DNA from: Serratia liquefaciens
GTDB lineage: Bacteria > Pseudomonadota > Gammaproteobacteria > Enterobacterales > Enterobacteriaceae
Direction of reading: 5' to 3'
Assembly: GCF_027594825.1 (NCBI RefSeq)
Contig: NZ_CP088930.1
Span: forward strand, 248,001-312,000
DNA: 64,000 nt
Numbering within the stretch: position 1 is the stretch's first letter; each line of letters opens with the position of its first letter. A program made the position numbers and the translations under genes. Below are positions 25,340 to 34,708 of this stretch, one piece after another. The notes under the pieces were generated by a model. The model searched no databases. It was not told where the DNA came from and saw only the letters and a list, made by a program, of their open reading frames with translations.

Positions 25340-25586
25340 TTTAAAAATTAATAGACTGCAGCCAAATTATTCCTGTTGAGACTATTCAACCAGGCGGATT
25401 TTTTACGCCCGTCGGAATTACCCACTGCACTCAATAAACATCGCAACCCTGTTGGCATTATTCCCACGCCATAATCGGGCCAAAGCTTATTAACGGCGGC
25501 ATGATGCTCCGGGTTTCACTGCGCCTAAATAACCGGCTGTTGCGATGTAAACGTATTTTTAGCGTCAAAATTGGCATTAAGGAACG

Positions 25587-27647
25587 ATGATGTTTGGAAA
25601 AACCAAGAATTATAAGAAGCGCCCTCTCTCCCTGCATGTTGCAGCGGCAATGCCGCTGTTTGTCCTGGCGGGCTTCAATGCTCAAGCTGCGCAACAACAC
25701 CAGCATGAAGTTGCGGTTAAGGCCAATGATGGTGACGTGATCACCGTAACCGCACCGCTCTATTCACCGATGACGATAGTGACCTCACCGAAAACCCCTC
25801 GCCAGCCTGTACCTGCCAGCGACGGTTCGGATTACCTGAAAACTATCCCAGGATTCTCCCAGATCCGTAATGGCGGCACCAATGGCGACCCGGTGTTTCG
25901 CGGCATGTTTGGATCGAGGCTGAAAATCCTGACCGACGGTGGCGAAATGTTGGGGGCCTGTCCTTCACGAATGGACGCCCCGACCTCCTATATCTCACCG
26001 GAAAGCTACGATCTGCTGACCATCACCAAAGGCCCGCAAACGGTGCTTTGGGGCGCAGGATCCTCTGCTGGTACGGTGCGCTTTGAGCGAGAACGTCCGC
26101 GGTTTGATAAACCAGGCATCAAAGGCAACGCCAGCATGCTGGCCGGCTCCAACGGCCGTTGGGATGAAAACATCGATGCCAGCCTGGGCGGTGAACAGGG
26201 TTATCTGCGCCTGATGGGCAATAAATCGCGCTCTCACGATTACCAGGACGGCAATGGCGATCGCGTGCCTTCTCGCTGGGACAAATGGAATGGCGATCTG
26301 GCGCTGGGCTGGACGCCGGACAACGATACCCTGCTGGAAGTGACTATGGGTCGGGGTAATGGCGAAGCGCGCTATGCCGGGCGCAGCATGGATGGTTCGC
26401 AGTTCAAGCGCGAGAGCCTGGGCATGCGGGTAGAAAAATCCAACATTAGCGAGGTATTCGACAAGCTGGAAGCCCAGGTGTATTACAACTACGCCAACCA
26501 TATTATGGATAATACCACCCTGCGTTCGCCCGGCCAGGGCGGCATGGCGATGGGACACATGGGGATGGGGATGCCTATGCACGCTGGCATGACCATGCAG
26601 TTGGATCGTCGCACCGTCGGCGGTCGAGTGATGGGCACCTGGCTGTGGCAAGATTTTAAGTTGGAAAGCGGTATGGATACGCAAACCAACACCCATCGCA
26701 ACAAACGGGGTAACGCCTGGCAAGAGGATGCGCAGTTCCATAACTACGGTGCCTTTGGTGAACTGACCTGGAGCGCGACCGAACAAAGCAAGATCATCAG
26801 CGGTGCTCGTCTCGATCGCACCCTGGTGGATAACTACAAAACCGGCAACGATACTGAGCGTTCCGATACGCTGCCTAGCAGTTTTAGCCGTATTGAGCAC
26901 ACATTGGCCAGCATGCCGTTGATGCTTTACGCCGGGATAGGCTATACCGAACGTTTCCCCGACTATTGGGAGCTGTTCTCCCCGACGTTTGGGCCAGGCG
27001 GCAACAAGAGTGCGTTTGACAGCGTGAAGAGTGAAAAAACCACGCAGATCGATATCGGTGCCCAATATACCGACCAGCGTTTTAACAGTTGGGTATCGGC
27101 CTATGTTGGCCATGTGAATGATTTTATCTTGTTCAAATACGATCCGCATCACGCCCGCATCAGCCAGGCCGATAACGTCAACGCCACGATCATGGGCGGT
27201 GAAATGGGTATGGGTTACCAGTTGACCGAACACTGGAAGACCGATGCCAGTCTGGCTTATGCGTGGGGGAAAAACACCAGCGACAACCAGCCCTTGCCGC
27301 AAATCCCGCCGCTGGAAGCTCGCTTTGGTTTAACCTACGAACGTGGCGACTGGAGCAGCACCGGCCTGTGGCGATTGGTCAGCAGCCAGCACCGCGTAGC
27401 CATCAATCAGGGCAACGTGGTCGGTAAAGACTTTGCCGACAGCCCGGGTTTTGGCGTGCTGTCCGCCAATGTGGCTTACAAGGTGAACTCACACGTCAAA
27501 CTCAGCACCGGCCTGGATAACATTCTCAATAAAACCTACAGCGAACACCTGAATCTGGCAGGTAACAGTACCTTCGGCTATTCGTCGAATACGTCGGTTA
27601 ATGAACCGGGCCGCACCCTGTGGGCCAAGGTCAATGTCACCTTCTAA
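25587..27647 (+). CDS. TonB-dependent copper receptor (OprC/NosA type)
   Basis: Outer-membrane receptor of 686 aa with a signal peptide (ending FNAQAA). The plug domain contains GEMLGACPSRMDAPTSY; its CxxxM pair matches the OprC copper site. A Met/His-rich loop (GGMAMGHMGMGMPMHAGM, about 313-330) could collect copper, and the C-terminus GRTLWAKVNVTF ends with the aromatic OM-insertion residue. It imports copper with TonB. The preceding gene is DUF2946, and a terminator follows directly. Confidence 0.9.
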   Translation: MMFGKTKNYKKRPLSLHVAAAMPLFVLAGFNAQAAQQHQHEVAVKANDGDVITVTAPLYSPMTIVTSPKTPRQPVPASDGSDYLKTIPGFSQIRNGGTNGDPVFRGMFGSRLKILTDGGEMLGACPSRMDAPTSYISPESYDLLTITKGPQTVLWGAGSSAGTVRFERERPRFDKPGIKGNASMLAGSNGRWDENIDASLGGEQGYLRLMGNKSRSHDYQDGNGDRVPSRWDKWNGDLALGWTPDNDTLLEVTMGRGNGEARYAGRSMDGSQFKRESLGMRVEKSNISEVFDKLEAQVYYNYANHIMDNTTLRSPGQGGMAMGHMGMGMPMHAGMTMQLDRRTVGGRVMGTWLWQDFKLESGMDTQTNTHRNKRGNAWQEDAQFHNYGAFGELTWSATEQSKIISGARLDRTLVDNYKTGNDTERSDTLPSSFSRIEHTLASMPLMLYAGIGYTERFPDYWELFSPTFGPGGNKSAFDSVKSEKTTQIDIGAQYTDQRFNSWVSAYVGHVNDFILFKYDPHHARISQADNVNATIMGGEMGMGYQLTEHWKTDASLAYAWGKNTSDNQPLPQIPPLEARFGLTYERGDWSSTGLWRLVSSQHRVAINQGNVVGKDFADSPGFGVLSANVAYKVNSHVKLSTGLDNILNKTYSEHLNLAGNSTFGYSSNTSVNEPGRTLWAKVNVTF

Positions 27648-27661
27648 CTACTAGGTGCTAT

Positions 27662-27693
27662 GGGGCGGTGTATGCATGCCACCGCCCCTTTTT
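27662..27693 (+). terminator. Terminator after the copper receptor gene
   Basis: GGGGCGGTG (27662-27670) and CACCGCCCC (27680-27688) form a perfect 9-bp stem followed by TTTTT. Confidence 0.9.
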
Positions 27694-27860
27694 CAGATTA
27701 GAATCATGTATGCCAACACCGGGGTTAGCGTCAAAGCCGTTCGCCTCAACATTGTCTCCTCCCTTAACAAGCGCACGACAGCCCCGCTCCCGATGTTATG
27801 TTGCACCTGCACCGCAAACTGGCTAAGATCACTTAAAATTTATTTTAAATATTAAACAAA

Positions 27861-28847
27861 ATGAATAAAACTGTTTTGAGTGACCATCCCCGTTTTCTCG
27901 ATTTACCCGCAGGCTATTTCGGCATGGTGCTGGGTACCATTGGCGCCGGTTTTGGTTGGCGCTATGCTGCCACCGTCTGGCCCGTTTCTCCGCTTATCGG
28001 CGAAAGTCTGGTGGCTTTCGCCATCATGCTTTGGGTGCTGCTGGCGGTGGCTTTTCTGTATCGTTTACTGCGTTTTCCCCACAGCGTAAAGGCTGAAATC
28101 GAACATCCGCTCATGAGCAGCTATGTCAGTTTATTCCCGGCAACCACCATTCTGGTCGCCATTGGCGTGGCGCCCTGGTGGCGTTCACTAGCCATTACGC
28201 TGTTCATTATCGGCGCCGTGGCGCAGTTAAGTTATGCTGCCTGGCAAAGTGCCGGGCTGTGGCGGGGCGCACATCCGGTTGAAGCCACTACCCCCGGGCT
28301 TTATCTGCCTACGGTCGCCAATAACTTTATCAGTTGCATGGCCTGCGGCGCTTTGGGGTATCACGATTTGGGCCTGCTGTTTCTGGGTGCCGGTATTCTT
28401 TCCTGGCTGAGCCTGGAGCCGGCTATTTTGCAAAGGCTTCGCAACCAGGGGGAAATGCCGACGCAGGTCAGACTTTCCCTCGGGATCCAGCTGGCGCCGG
28501 CTCTGGTGGCTTGCAGCGCATGGTTGGCAATCAATGGTGGCCAGGCGGACGTCCTGGCCAAGATGCTTTTTGGCTATGGTCTCCTGCAGCTCTTATTTAT
28601 CATTCGCTTGCTTCCCTGGTATCTGAAAGGCCCTTTCAATGTCTCATTCTGGAGCTTTTCGTTCGGGTTATCCGCCCTCGCTACCACCGCCCTGCATCTC
28701 GGCCATGAAAGCCACGAGGGCGTGCTTTCTGCGCTAGCATTGCCGCTTTTTGTCTTCAGCAATGCCCTGATTGGCTTGTTATTGCTCCGCACGCTGATTT
28801 TGTTATTCACGGGCAAGTTGCTGAAATACAGCCAACCGCATGCCTGA
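27861..28847 (+). CDS. tehA: TehA-like SLAC1-family membrane channel
   Basis: A 328-aa integral membrane protein with about ten spans, N-terminal [21 protein letters not shown] and the family's regular pairs of helices. TehA/SLAC1 proteins form anion or dicarboxylate channels, and E. coli TehA gives tellurite resistance when overproduced. There is no tehB nearby. It ends 16 bp before the convergent LysR gene. Confidence 0.85.
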   Translation: MNKTVLSDHPRFLDLPAGYFGMVLGTIGAGFGWRYAATVWPVSPLIGESLVAFAIMLWVLLAVAFLYRLLRFPHSVKAEIEHPLMSSYVSLFPATTILVAIGVAPWWRSLAITLFIIGAVAQLSYAAWQSAGLWRGAHPVEATTPGLYLPTVANNFISCMACGALGYHDLGLLFLGAGILSWLSLEPAILQRLRNQGEMPTQVRLSLGIQLAPALVACSAWLAINGGQADVLAKMLFGYGLLQLLFIIRLLPWYLKGPFNVSFWSFSFGLSALATTALHLGHESHEGVLSALALPLFVFSNALIGLLLLRTLILLFTGKLLKYSQPHA

Positions 28848-28863
28848 AACCGTGCAGATGTAT

Positions 28864-29760
28864 TTATGCAACCGACGAGACAATATGCTCTCGTAGCCAT
28901 TGATGCGCCGGATCGCGATGGGCACGCTCATGCCATAGCATGGTCATCTCGAACCCCGGCAACTCGACGGGCGGTTCCACCACCTGCAACGCGTTATTAT
29001 TGCGGACCAGACGTGAAGGCAGCATGGCCACCAGCTCTGAGGTTGCCAACACCGACATCACAAACAGAAAATGCGGCACGGAAAGCACCACTCGCCGGCT
29101 TAAACCGGCTTCCGCCAGCACTTTGTCGGTGATACCGAAGAAGCCCCCGCCGTCCGGCGAAACCATTACATGTTCCAGATCGCAGAACTGAGCCAGTGAA
29201 GGTGGCTTTTTCAAGCCAGGGTGCCCGGCTCGTCCCACCAGCACGTAGCGTTCGCTGAACAAAATACGTTGTCGCAAATGGGCGGGAGCCCCTTCACGCG
29301 TATGAAAGGCCAAATCTATCTCACCCAGCTCCGCCTGCCTGGCGATGCGTGAAGGTACGGTCTCAATTACCGCCAGTCTGCTGTTCGGTGCCGCAGCCCG
29401 CAACCCCATCAACGCCGGCTGAACAATGGTTGACTCGCCATAGTCGAAAGCGGCAACGCGCCAGGTATTTTCGGCCACTTTGGGATCAAAGGGGTCTGAC
29501 GGTGACACTGCACGTTCCAGTGCTTCAAGTGCCTGCCTCAGTGGTTCACGTAACTCATCGCCGCGCGCGGTGGGCCGCATTCCTCGTGGCCCCGGCAACA
29601 GCAACGGATCGTTAAAGATGTCTCTGAGCTTGGCCAGATGCACACTGACCGAAGGTTGTGAGAAGTTTAAACGTTGTGCCGCCCGGGTAACGTTATGCTC
29701 TGAAAGCAAGGCGTCCAGCGTGACCAGCAGGTTGAGATCCAGGCGTCTGATATTATTCAT
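28864..29760 (-). CDS. LysR-family regulator of the adjacent quinone reductase
   Basis: A 298-aa LysR protein: DLNLLVTLDALLSEHNVTRAA then NFSQPSVSVHLAKLRDIFND is the helix-turn-helix, with a normal periplasmic-binding-like effector domain after it. It is divergent from an NQO-type oxidoreductase. An 11-bp inverted repeat immediately before its start codon (29774-29797) fits a LysR operator. The effector is probably a quinone or redox-active compound (inference). Confidence 0.88.
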   Translation of the reverse strand: MNNIRRLDLNLLVTLDALLSEHNVTRAAQRLNFSQPSVSVHLAKLRDIFNDPLLLPGPRGMRPTARGDELREPLRQALEALERAVSPSDPFDPKVAENTWRVAAFDYGESTIVQPALMGLRAAAPNSRLAVIETVPSRIARQAELGEIDLAFHTREGAPAHLRQRILFSERYVLVGRAGHPGLKKPPSLAQFCDLEHVMVSPDGGGFFGITDKVLAEAGLSRRVVLSVPHFLFVMSVLATSELVAMLPSRLVRNNNALQVVEPPVELPGFEMTMLWHERAHRDPAHQWLREHIVSSVA

Positions 29761-29773
29761 GCTAATACCTGTA

Positions 29774-29797
29774 ATATTAGAAATTCATTTCTAATAT
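29774..29797. promoter_or_regulatory. LysR operator
   Basis: The arms ATATTAGAAAT and ATTTCTAATAT form a perfect 11-bp inverted repeat with a 2-nt centre, in the divergent gap between the LysR and the quinone-reductase genes. Confidence 0.75.
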
Positions 29798-29845
29798 ACC
29801 TGACGACCGCCTAACCTGCCTTCATCAATCAATGGAGGTTCTACA

Positions 29846-30619
29846 ATGAACGTTTTACTGGTCTACGCCCACCCTGAACCGCAGTCATTAAATGGTTCGC
29901 TCAAGGATTTTTCAGTGCAGCGGCTCGAAGCTGCCGGCCATGCGGTGCAAGTCTCCGATCTGTATGCCATGCAATGGAAAGCGACGCTCGACGCCAATGA
30001 CAGCACGGCCCAGCCCGGTGACCGTTTCAATCCGTCGCTCGCTTCCCAGCAGGCTTTTTCACAGGGTTTACAGAGCCAGGATATTGCACTCGAGCAGGAC
30101 AAGCTGCTGTGGGCCGATACGGTGATCTTGCAGTTCCCGCTGTGGTGGTTTTCGATGCCGGCAATCCTTAAAGGCTGGGTTGAACGCGTCTATGCCTACG
30201 GATTTGCCTATGGCGTCGGCGAGCACTCTGACGCTCGTTGGGGGGATCGTTATGGCGAAGGCACCCTTGCCGGTAAACGCGCGATGCTGATTGTCACTAC
30301 CGGCGGATGGGAATCGCACTATGCAGCACGCGGCATCAATGGCCCGATAGATGACATTCTGTTCCCTATCCAACATGGCATCCTGCATTATCCCGGTTTC
30401 GCAGTGCTGCCACCTTTTGTCCTTTATCGTACCGGCCGGGTTGGTGAAGCGCGTTATGCCGAAGCCTGCCACGCCCTGGGGCAGCGTCTGGACAATCTGG
30501 AGCAGACCTCGCCGATCCCCTTCCGCCGTCAGAATGCAGGCGAATACGAGATCCCGGCATTGACGCTGAAATCCGACATTGCTCCCGGGCGTAAGGGTTT
30601 TAGCGCGCATATTGAATAG
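29846..30619 (+). CDS. NAD(P)H quinone oxidoreductase (NQO/MdaB-like)
   Basis: Flavodoxin-like-fold reductase of 257 aa: MNVLLVYAHPEPQSLNGSL at the N-terminus, VILQFPLWWFSMPAILKGWV for the flavin and quinone site, and the AMLIVTTGGWESHYAARG loop. It performs two-electron reduction of quinones and protects against redox cyclers. ATG 29846 follows GGAGGT. The divergent LysR gene and its palindrome suggest inducible expression. Confidence 0.88.
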   Translation: MNVLLVYAHPEPQSLNGSLKDFSVQRLEAAGHAVQVSDLYAMQWKATLDANDSTAQPGDRFNPSLASQQAFSQGLQSQDIALEQDKLLWADTVILQFPLWWFSMPAILKGWVERVYAYGFAYGVGEHSDARWGDRYGEGTLAGKRAMLIVTTGGWESHYAARGINGPIDDILFPIQHGILHYPGFAVLPPFVLYRTGRVGEARYAEACHALGQRLDNLEQTSPIPFRRQNAGEYEIPALTLKSDIAPGRKGFSAHIE

Positions 30620-30665
30620 TTAAGGAACTCTGAGGTAATCCCAGTGCGGAGAATAAGGCCAAGAA

Positions 30666-30681
30666 GCCCGGCGAACCGGGC
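30666..30681. terminator. Terminator between convergent genes
   Basis: GCCCGG (30666-30671), a CGAA loop and CCGGGC (30676-30681), followed downstream by TTATTTTT. It serves the quinone-reductase gene and perhaps the leftward oxidase gene. Confidence 0.65.
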
Positions 30682-30692
30682 CATAGGCAAGC

Positions 30693-32147
30693 TTATTTTT
30701 CCAGAGGATAAATGGTGCCGGCGTTCATGATGCCGTTGGGATCGTAGACTTCTTTCAACGCCTTCAGGATGTAATAGGCGCTGCCGTGTTCGTCTTTGGT
30801 CCAATGTGTACGATGTTTGCCGATGCCGTGGTGGTGCACCATAGAACCGCCCTGTTTTAGGGTTTCTTCGACGATAATCTTGTTCAACGGATTGTGGTAC
30901 TTGTCGATCTCCTCTTCCGGTTTGCAATCCACCACGTTGTAATCGTAAACGAAGTACATGTTGGTGCCATTAATGTAACTGTGTGAAGAGTGGCCGCCCA
31001 GCATGGTGATGTAATCGGCATGCGGGAATTCCGCGCGTATTCTGCGGATCACATTTTCATAGATGGTATGGATGCTGGCCCAGTCGCTGGAAACTTCGGT
31101 GGTGAACCCCATATTGTTGGTTTTCATGATCTGCAGACGTTCTGCCTCCACCTTCTCCGGTCCCCAGTTCAGGTTATTGAACCACTGCTCAATCAGCTTG
31201 CTGTCCACTTTGTGGCATTCGGCGTGGCGTTGCACAATGGCCTCAATGCCTGCCCCTGTTGCCTGCGCAATGCCTTTTGCTCCTTCAGCCATAAAGATCA
31301 GCACGCATTTGCCTGCGGCAAAATGGGTAAAGTGTTGGGTACCATCCTCGACGTCATACAGACGGGCGATTGACGGCCGATAGCCATCGACCATGACTTC
31401 CCGCAGGATATCAAAGCCGGTCTGCATATTGTCGAGGGTGTAACCGTAGAACAGGTTGTTTTCCGGCGTGTACTTGAAGATTTTCACCGTCACTTCGGTA
31501 ATGAAGCACAGTGCCCCTTCATTGCCGATGATCACGTGGCGAATATCAGGCCCGGCGGCACGACGCGGCACATTTTTGATGCGTGTAATCGTGCCGTTCG
31601 GGAAGACGGCTTCCAACCCGACCACCATATCTTCAATCGCGCCGTACAGCGTAGAAAGTTGACCGATGCTGCGCGTCGCGACCAGGCCGCCCATCTGTGC
31701 CAGCGGCTTGGACTGCGGCGAATGTCCGGTAGTGTAACCCTGGGCACGCAGTTGATTTTCCAGCACTTCCAGCGAGACGCCACACTGGGCCGTGGCCTGC
31801 ATGTTGCGAATATCGATGCTGACGATCTGGTCCAATCCCGAGCCATCCAGTACCACTGAGTTTTTGACCACCGTTTCCAGCCCGCCCTCGGTGGCGGATG
31901 CGCCGGTACGCGGCACACAGTTGATGCGATTTTCGTTCATAAACTTCAGCACACCCGCCACCTGCTGGCTATTTCCCAGCTTAACCACGGCTGCCGGCAA
32001 CGGAAGAGTGAAGACGCCATGAATATCGGCATATTTGCGGAAACGGTCCACGCTGTTTTTCTTCAGCGTTTCTTCGTCGGTAATGACCCGCTCTGGGCCC
32101 ACGATTTCTTTTAAATGAGTGACAATAGATTCACGAGTCAGAGACAT
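30693..32147 (-). CDS. ygcU: FAD-linked oxidase (YgcU/GlcD/ADPS type)
   Basis: A 484-aa VAO-family flavoprotein. The FAD domain has PRTGASATEGGLETVV and the GAIEDMVVGLEAVFPNG segment. The C-terminal part has the active-site MVHHHGIGKHR motif of alkyl-dihydroxyacetonephosphate synthase-like oxidases. E. coli YgcU is the closest protein I know. It oxidises a hydroxy-acid or polyol, electron acceptor unknown; no ETF genes are adjacent here, although the E. coli locus has them. It follows the SDR gene by 68 bp. Confidence 0.85.
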   Translation of the reverse strand: MSLTRESIVTHLKEIVGPERVITDEETLKKNSVDRFRKYADIHGVFTLPLPAAVVKLGNSQQVAGVLKFMNENRINCVPRTGASATEGGLETVVKNSVVLDGSGLDQIVSIDIRNMQATAQCGVSLEVLENQLRAQGYTTGHSPQSKPLAQMGGLVATRSIGQLSTLYGAIEDMVVGLEAVFPNGTITRIKNVPRRAAGPDIRHVIIGNEGALCFITEVTVKIFKYTPENNLFYGYTLDNMQTGFDILREVMVDGYRPSIARLYDVEDGTQHFTHFAAGKCVLIFMAEGAKGIAQATGAGIEAIVQRHAECHKVDSKLIEQWFNNLNWGPEKVEAERLQIMKTNNMGFTTEVSSDWASIHTIYENVIRRIRAEFPHADYITMLGGHSSHSYINGTNMYFVYDYNVVDCKPEEEIDKYHNPLNKIIVEETLKQGGSMVHHHGIGKHRTHWTKDEHGSAYYILKALKEVYDPNGIMNAGTIYPLEK

Positions 32148-32215
32148 GGTTACTCCTTCCTGATAATAAGAATATAAAAATGTAATTGAGATAAAACGGA
32201 GATCGTTCCGCTTAT

Positions 32216-33001
32216 TTAACGAACCAGATAACCCCCATCGACCACCAGCAAATGGCCATTAACGTAATTTGATGCCCTGCTGGCTAGAAATACCATTGCC
32301 CCCATTAAATCTTGCGTGTCACCCCAGCGGTTGGCAGGAATATGCTCCAATACACGCCTGTTGGTTTCCGGATTACTTCGGGTTTCTGCGGTAATGTCAG
32401 TGGCGTAATAACCCGGTGCAATACCGTTGACCTGAATATTATATTGCCCCAGTTCATCACAATAAGCCTTGGTAAAACCGGCCAGGGCATGTTTAGTGGC
32501 AGAATAAGCCGGGGACCATTGACCGCCAAGATAAGAAAAGAGCGAGCAAATATTGATGATCTTACCCTGCTGGTTGGGGATCATCACTTTGGCGGCTTCG
32601 TAGCTCATTTCAAAGGCGGCCGTCAGATTGATGTCGATCATCGGGTCCCAGTCGGCACGGCCAAAATCCTGCACCTTGTTCAGTTTGCAGATGCCCGCAT
32701 TGTTGACCAGAATATCCACGGACCCGAAATGCGCCAGGCATTCGGCGATGACCCTGGCCGGAGCGCCTTTCTCGGTGATGTCCACCTGCATAAAGGCTAC
32801 GCGCACGCCCTGTTGTTCAATGATTTCACGGGTTTGTCCCTGATCCATCACAAAGCTGGGAATAAACAGATTCGCCCCGGCCTTGGCCAACGCCACGGCA
32901 AACGCCTGTCCCAGCCCACTGTTGCCGCCGGTGACAATCGCCGTCTTCCCCTTCAGCGAAAAAAAATCCAGTGAGAACGCATTCAACGCATCTAGTGACA
33001 T
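32216..33001 (-). CDS. ygcW: SDR-family dehydrogenase (YgcW/KduD/gluconate 5-dehydrogenase type)
   Basis: A 261-aa short-chain dehydrogenase: TGGNSGLGQAFA coenzyme fold, NNAG strand, Ser in ICSLFSYL, YSATK with the catalytic Tyr-Lys, and PGYYATDITAE. It is close to sugar-acid 5-dehydrogenases. The start at 33001 has AAGGAG 8 nt upstream; a longer reading frame would run through the leader terminator. It is the first gene of the leftward operon and has a leader with terminator and antiterminator elements. Confidence 0.87.
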   Translation of the reverse strand: MSLDALNAFSLDFFSLKGKTAIVTGGNSGLGQAFAVALAKAGANLFIPSFVMDQGQTREIIEQQGVRVAFMQVDITEKGAPARVIAECLAHFGSVDILVNNAGICKLNKVQDFGRADWDPMIDINLTAAFEMSYEAAKVMIPNQQGKIINICSLFSYLGGQWSPAYSATKHALAGFTKAYCDELGQYNIQVNGIAPGYYATDITAETRSNPETNRRVLEHIPANRWGDTQDLMGAMVFLASRASNYVNGHLLVVDGGYLVR

Positions 33002-33021
33002 GTCCTGACTCCTTAGCCTGG

Positions 33022-33101
33022 AAAAAAAGCAAAAAAAATGAGAAAAGTAAGCTCCTCTGCGCTGGGCAAAGAAGTTACTTTTCTCATCGGCTCTAGTAAC
33101 T
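33022..33101 (-). promoter_or_regulatory. Leader terminator/antiterminator of the SDR-oxidase operon
   Basis: In the leftward mRNA, AGTTACT (complement of 33095-33101) can pair with AGTAACT (complement of 33073-33079). The second element also belongs to a long terminator stem (33038-33087) that is followed by U-runs (complement of 33022-33038). The two structures exclude each other. The same sequences, CAGTTACT...AGCC...GAGAAAAGTAACTTC, occur in the opposite leader at 33302-33336. Confidence 0.8.
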
Positions 33102-33251
33102 GAGAAGCAAGCTAACATGCCCGCCCCGTTGGCTTCCGTGATTGACTTCACAAAATCATTTTATGCTAAAAACAGCGTGATAATAAAAATCACCTGCCTC
33201 ACTGAATAATTAATCCATGACAAGTCTACGCCAATTTTCATTTTAGGCTTT

Positions 33252-33295
33252 TGTGATAACAATCACGGATATTATTCCCGGCGTCGTGCTATTTG
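33252..33295 (+). promoter_or_regulatory. CRP site and promoter of the permease-kinase operon
   Basis: TGTGA-N6-TCACG (33252-33267) nearly matches the CRP consensus. TATTTG (33290-33295), with TG two bases before it, could be an extended -10. A start near 33302 would put the CRP centre about 42 bp upstream, a class II position, which is typical of sugar catabolic operons. Confidence 0.65.
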
Positions 33296-33302
33296 TTAGT
33301 GC

Positions 33303-33370
33303 AGTTACTGAATGAGCCCAAGAGAAAAGTAACTTCCCGTTATGCGGGGAGCTTGCTTTTCTCTTTTTTT
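33303..33370 (+). promoter_or_regulatory. Leader terminator/antiterminator of the permease-kinase operon
   Basis: A terminator stem of about 19 bp (33321-33339 with 33345-33364, one C-C mismatch, one bulge) is followed by TTTTTTT. Its left arm contains AGTAACT (33328-33334), which can pair instead with AGTTACT (33303-33309). An antiterminator protein could hold that alternative. A GlpP-family protein is encoded nearby (36158-36727). Confidence 0.8.
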
Positions 33371-33396
33371 GTTTGACCATTTAAATGGAATGCCGC

Positions 33397-34683
33397 ATGA
33401 AGAAATCAAATTTCCACCGTTGGTTAACCCTGGCAATAATAAGTATAAGCGGCGGCGTTAGTTTTGACCTGGCCTATTTACGCTATATCTATCAAATCCC
33501 CATGGCGAAGTTTATGGGTTTTTCCAATACCGAAATAGGGTTGATCATGAGCACTTTCGGTATTGCCGCCATTATTCTTTATGCCCCCAGCGGTATTGTC
33601 GCCGATAAATTCTCCCACCGTAAGGTCATGGCTTTCGCCATGATCGCGACCGGTTTGCTAGGGGGGCTGATGGCGTTTTACCCGCCTTTCTGGGTGATGA
33701 TCCTGATACAGGTAGCATTCGCCATTACCACCATACTGTTACTGTGGTCCGTCTCCATCAAGGCGGCGTCACTGCTGGGCGACCATGAGGAACAGGGAAA
33801 AATCATGGGCTGGATGGAGGGGCTACGGGGCGTCGGCGTAATGGCGCTGGCGGTCTTCACCATGTGGATCTTCTCTTTATTCGCAGCCGAGGATCCCAAC
33901 AGCCTCAAAGCGGTGATCCTGATTTACAGCGGCGTGTATATTCTGCTCGGCGTGCTTTGCTGGTTCTTCGTCAGCGAGGGCTCTACCCAGACCGCAAGCA
34001 GCAGTACCGAGCCCTCACCCCCCTTTAGCCTCAGTGACATCCTTAGAGTGCTCAAGGTCAGCAGTACCTGGTATTGCAGCATGATCATCTTCGGTGTCTA
34101 CACCATTTACGCCATCCTGAGTTACTCGACCAATTACCTGACCGAGATGTATGGCATGACGCTGGTTGCCGCCAGCTACATGGGCATCGTTATTAACAAG
34201 ATATTCCGCGCCATCTGTGGCCCGCTCGGGGGATTGATCACCAGCCACAGTCGCCTGAAATCGCCGACCCGGGTGATTCAACTGCTGGCGCTGGCCAGCC
34301 TGATCACGCTGGGCGCCTTGTTAGTCACCAATCAACAACCGGGCTCGGTCGCCGTGGGTATCGGTTTGATCTTGCTATTGGCTTTTGCCTGCTATGCCTC
34401 GCGCGGGCTGTATTTCGCCTGTATTGGTGAAGTCCGTACGCCCAAATTCATTATGGGCACTACGGTGGGTATCTGCTCGGTGATCGGTTTTCTGCCGGAT
34501 GTATTTGTCTACCCGCTGGTGGGGCATTGGCAAGACACCCTGCCTGCAGCCGAAGCCTATCGCAATATGTGGCTGATGGGGTTGGCCGCCACCGCTTTGG
34601 TGGTGGTATTCACCTACCTGTTGTTCAACAAGATCAAAACTGCCGACGCAAAAACTACAACCATAAAACCCCTGGTCGGCTAA
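33397..34683 (+). CDS. MFS permease of the Ygc-type locus
   Basis: A 428-aa major-facilitator transporter with 12 spans: DLAYLRYIYQIPMAKFMGFS, IVADKFSHRKVMAF for the loop 2-3 motif and GWMEGLRGVGVMAL for helix 5. It resembles YihN/GlpT-like sugar-phosphate or sugar-acid carriers. ATG 33397 has GGAA upstream; ATG 33385 lacks a ribosome site. It is cotranscribed with the kinase gene 25 bp downstream and is controlled by the leader switch. Confidence 0.87.
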   Translation: MKKSNFHRWLTLAIISISGGVSFDLAYLRYIYQIPMAKFMGFSNTEIGLIMSTFGIAAIILYAPSGIVADKFSHRKVMAFAMIATGLLGGLMAFYPPFWVMILIQVAFAITTILLLWSVSIKAASLLGDHEEQGKIMGWMEGLRGVGVMALAVFTMWIFSLFAAEDPNSLKAVILIYSGVYILLGVLCWFFVSEGSTQTASSSTEPSPPFSLSDILRVLKVSSTWYCSMIIFGVYTIYAILSYSTNYLTEMYGMTLVAASYMGIVINKIFRAICGPLGGLITSHSRLKSPTRVIQLLALASLITLGALLVTNQQPGSVAVGIGLILLLAFACYASRGLYFACIGEVRTPKFIMGTTVGICSVIGFLPDVFVYPLVGHWQDTLPAAEAYRNMWLMGLAATALVVVFTYLLFNKIKTADAKTTTIKPLVG

Positions 34684-34708
34684 TGGATTTTCCTTGAGGA
34701 GCGAACGC

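Noticed and set aside
25995..27302. Long open frame on the minus strand inside the copper-receptor gene
   Set aside because: Antisense shadow: the plus-strand protein matches a known receptor family from signal peptide to C-terminus, while the minus frame shows no family text.
33171..33191. GTGA...TCAC sequence as a second CRP site
   Set aside because: The half-sites are 9 bp apart, not 6, so they do not fit CRP.
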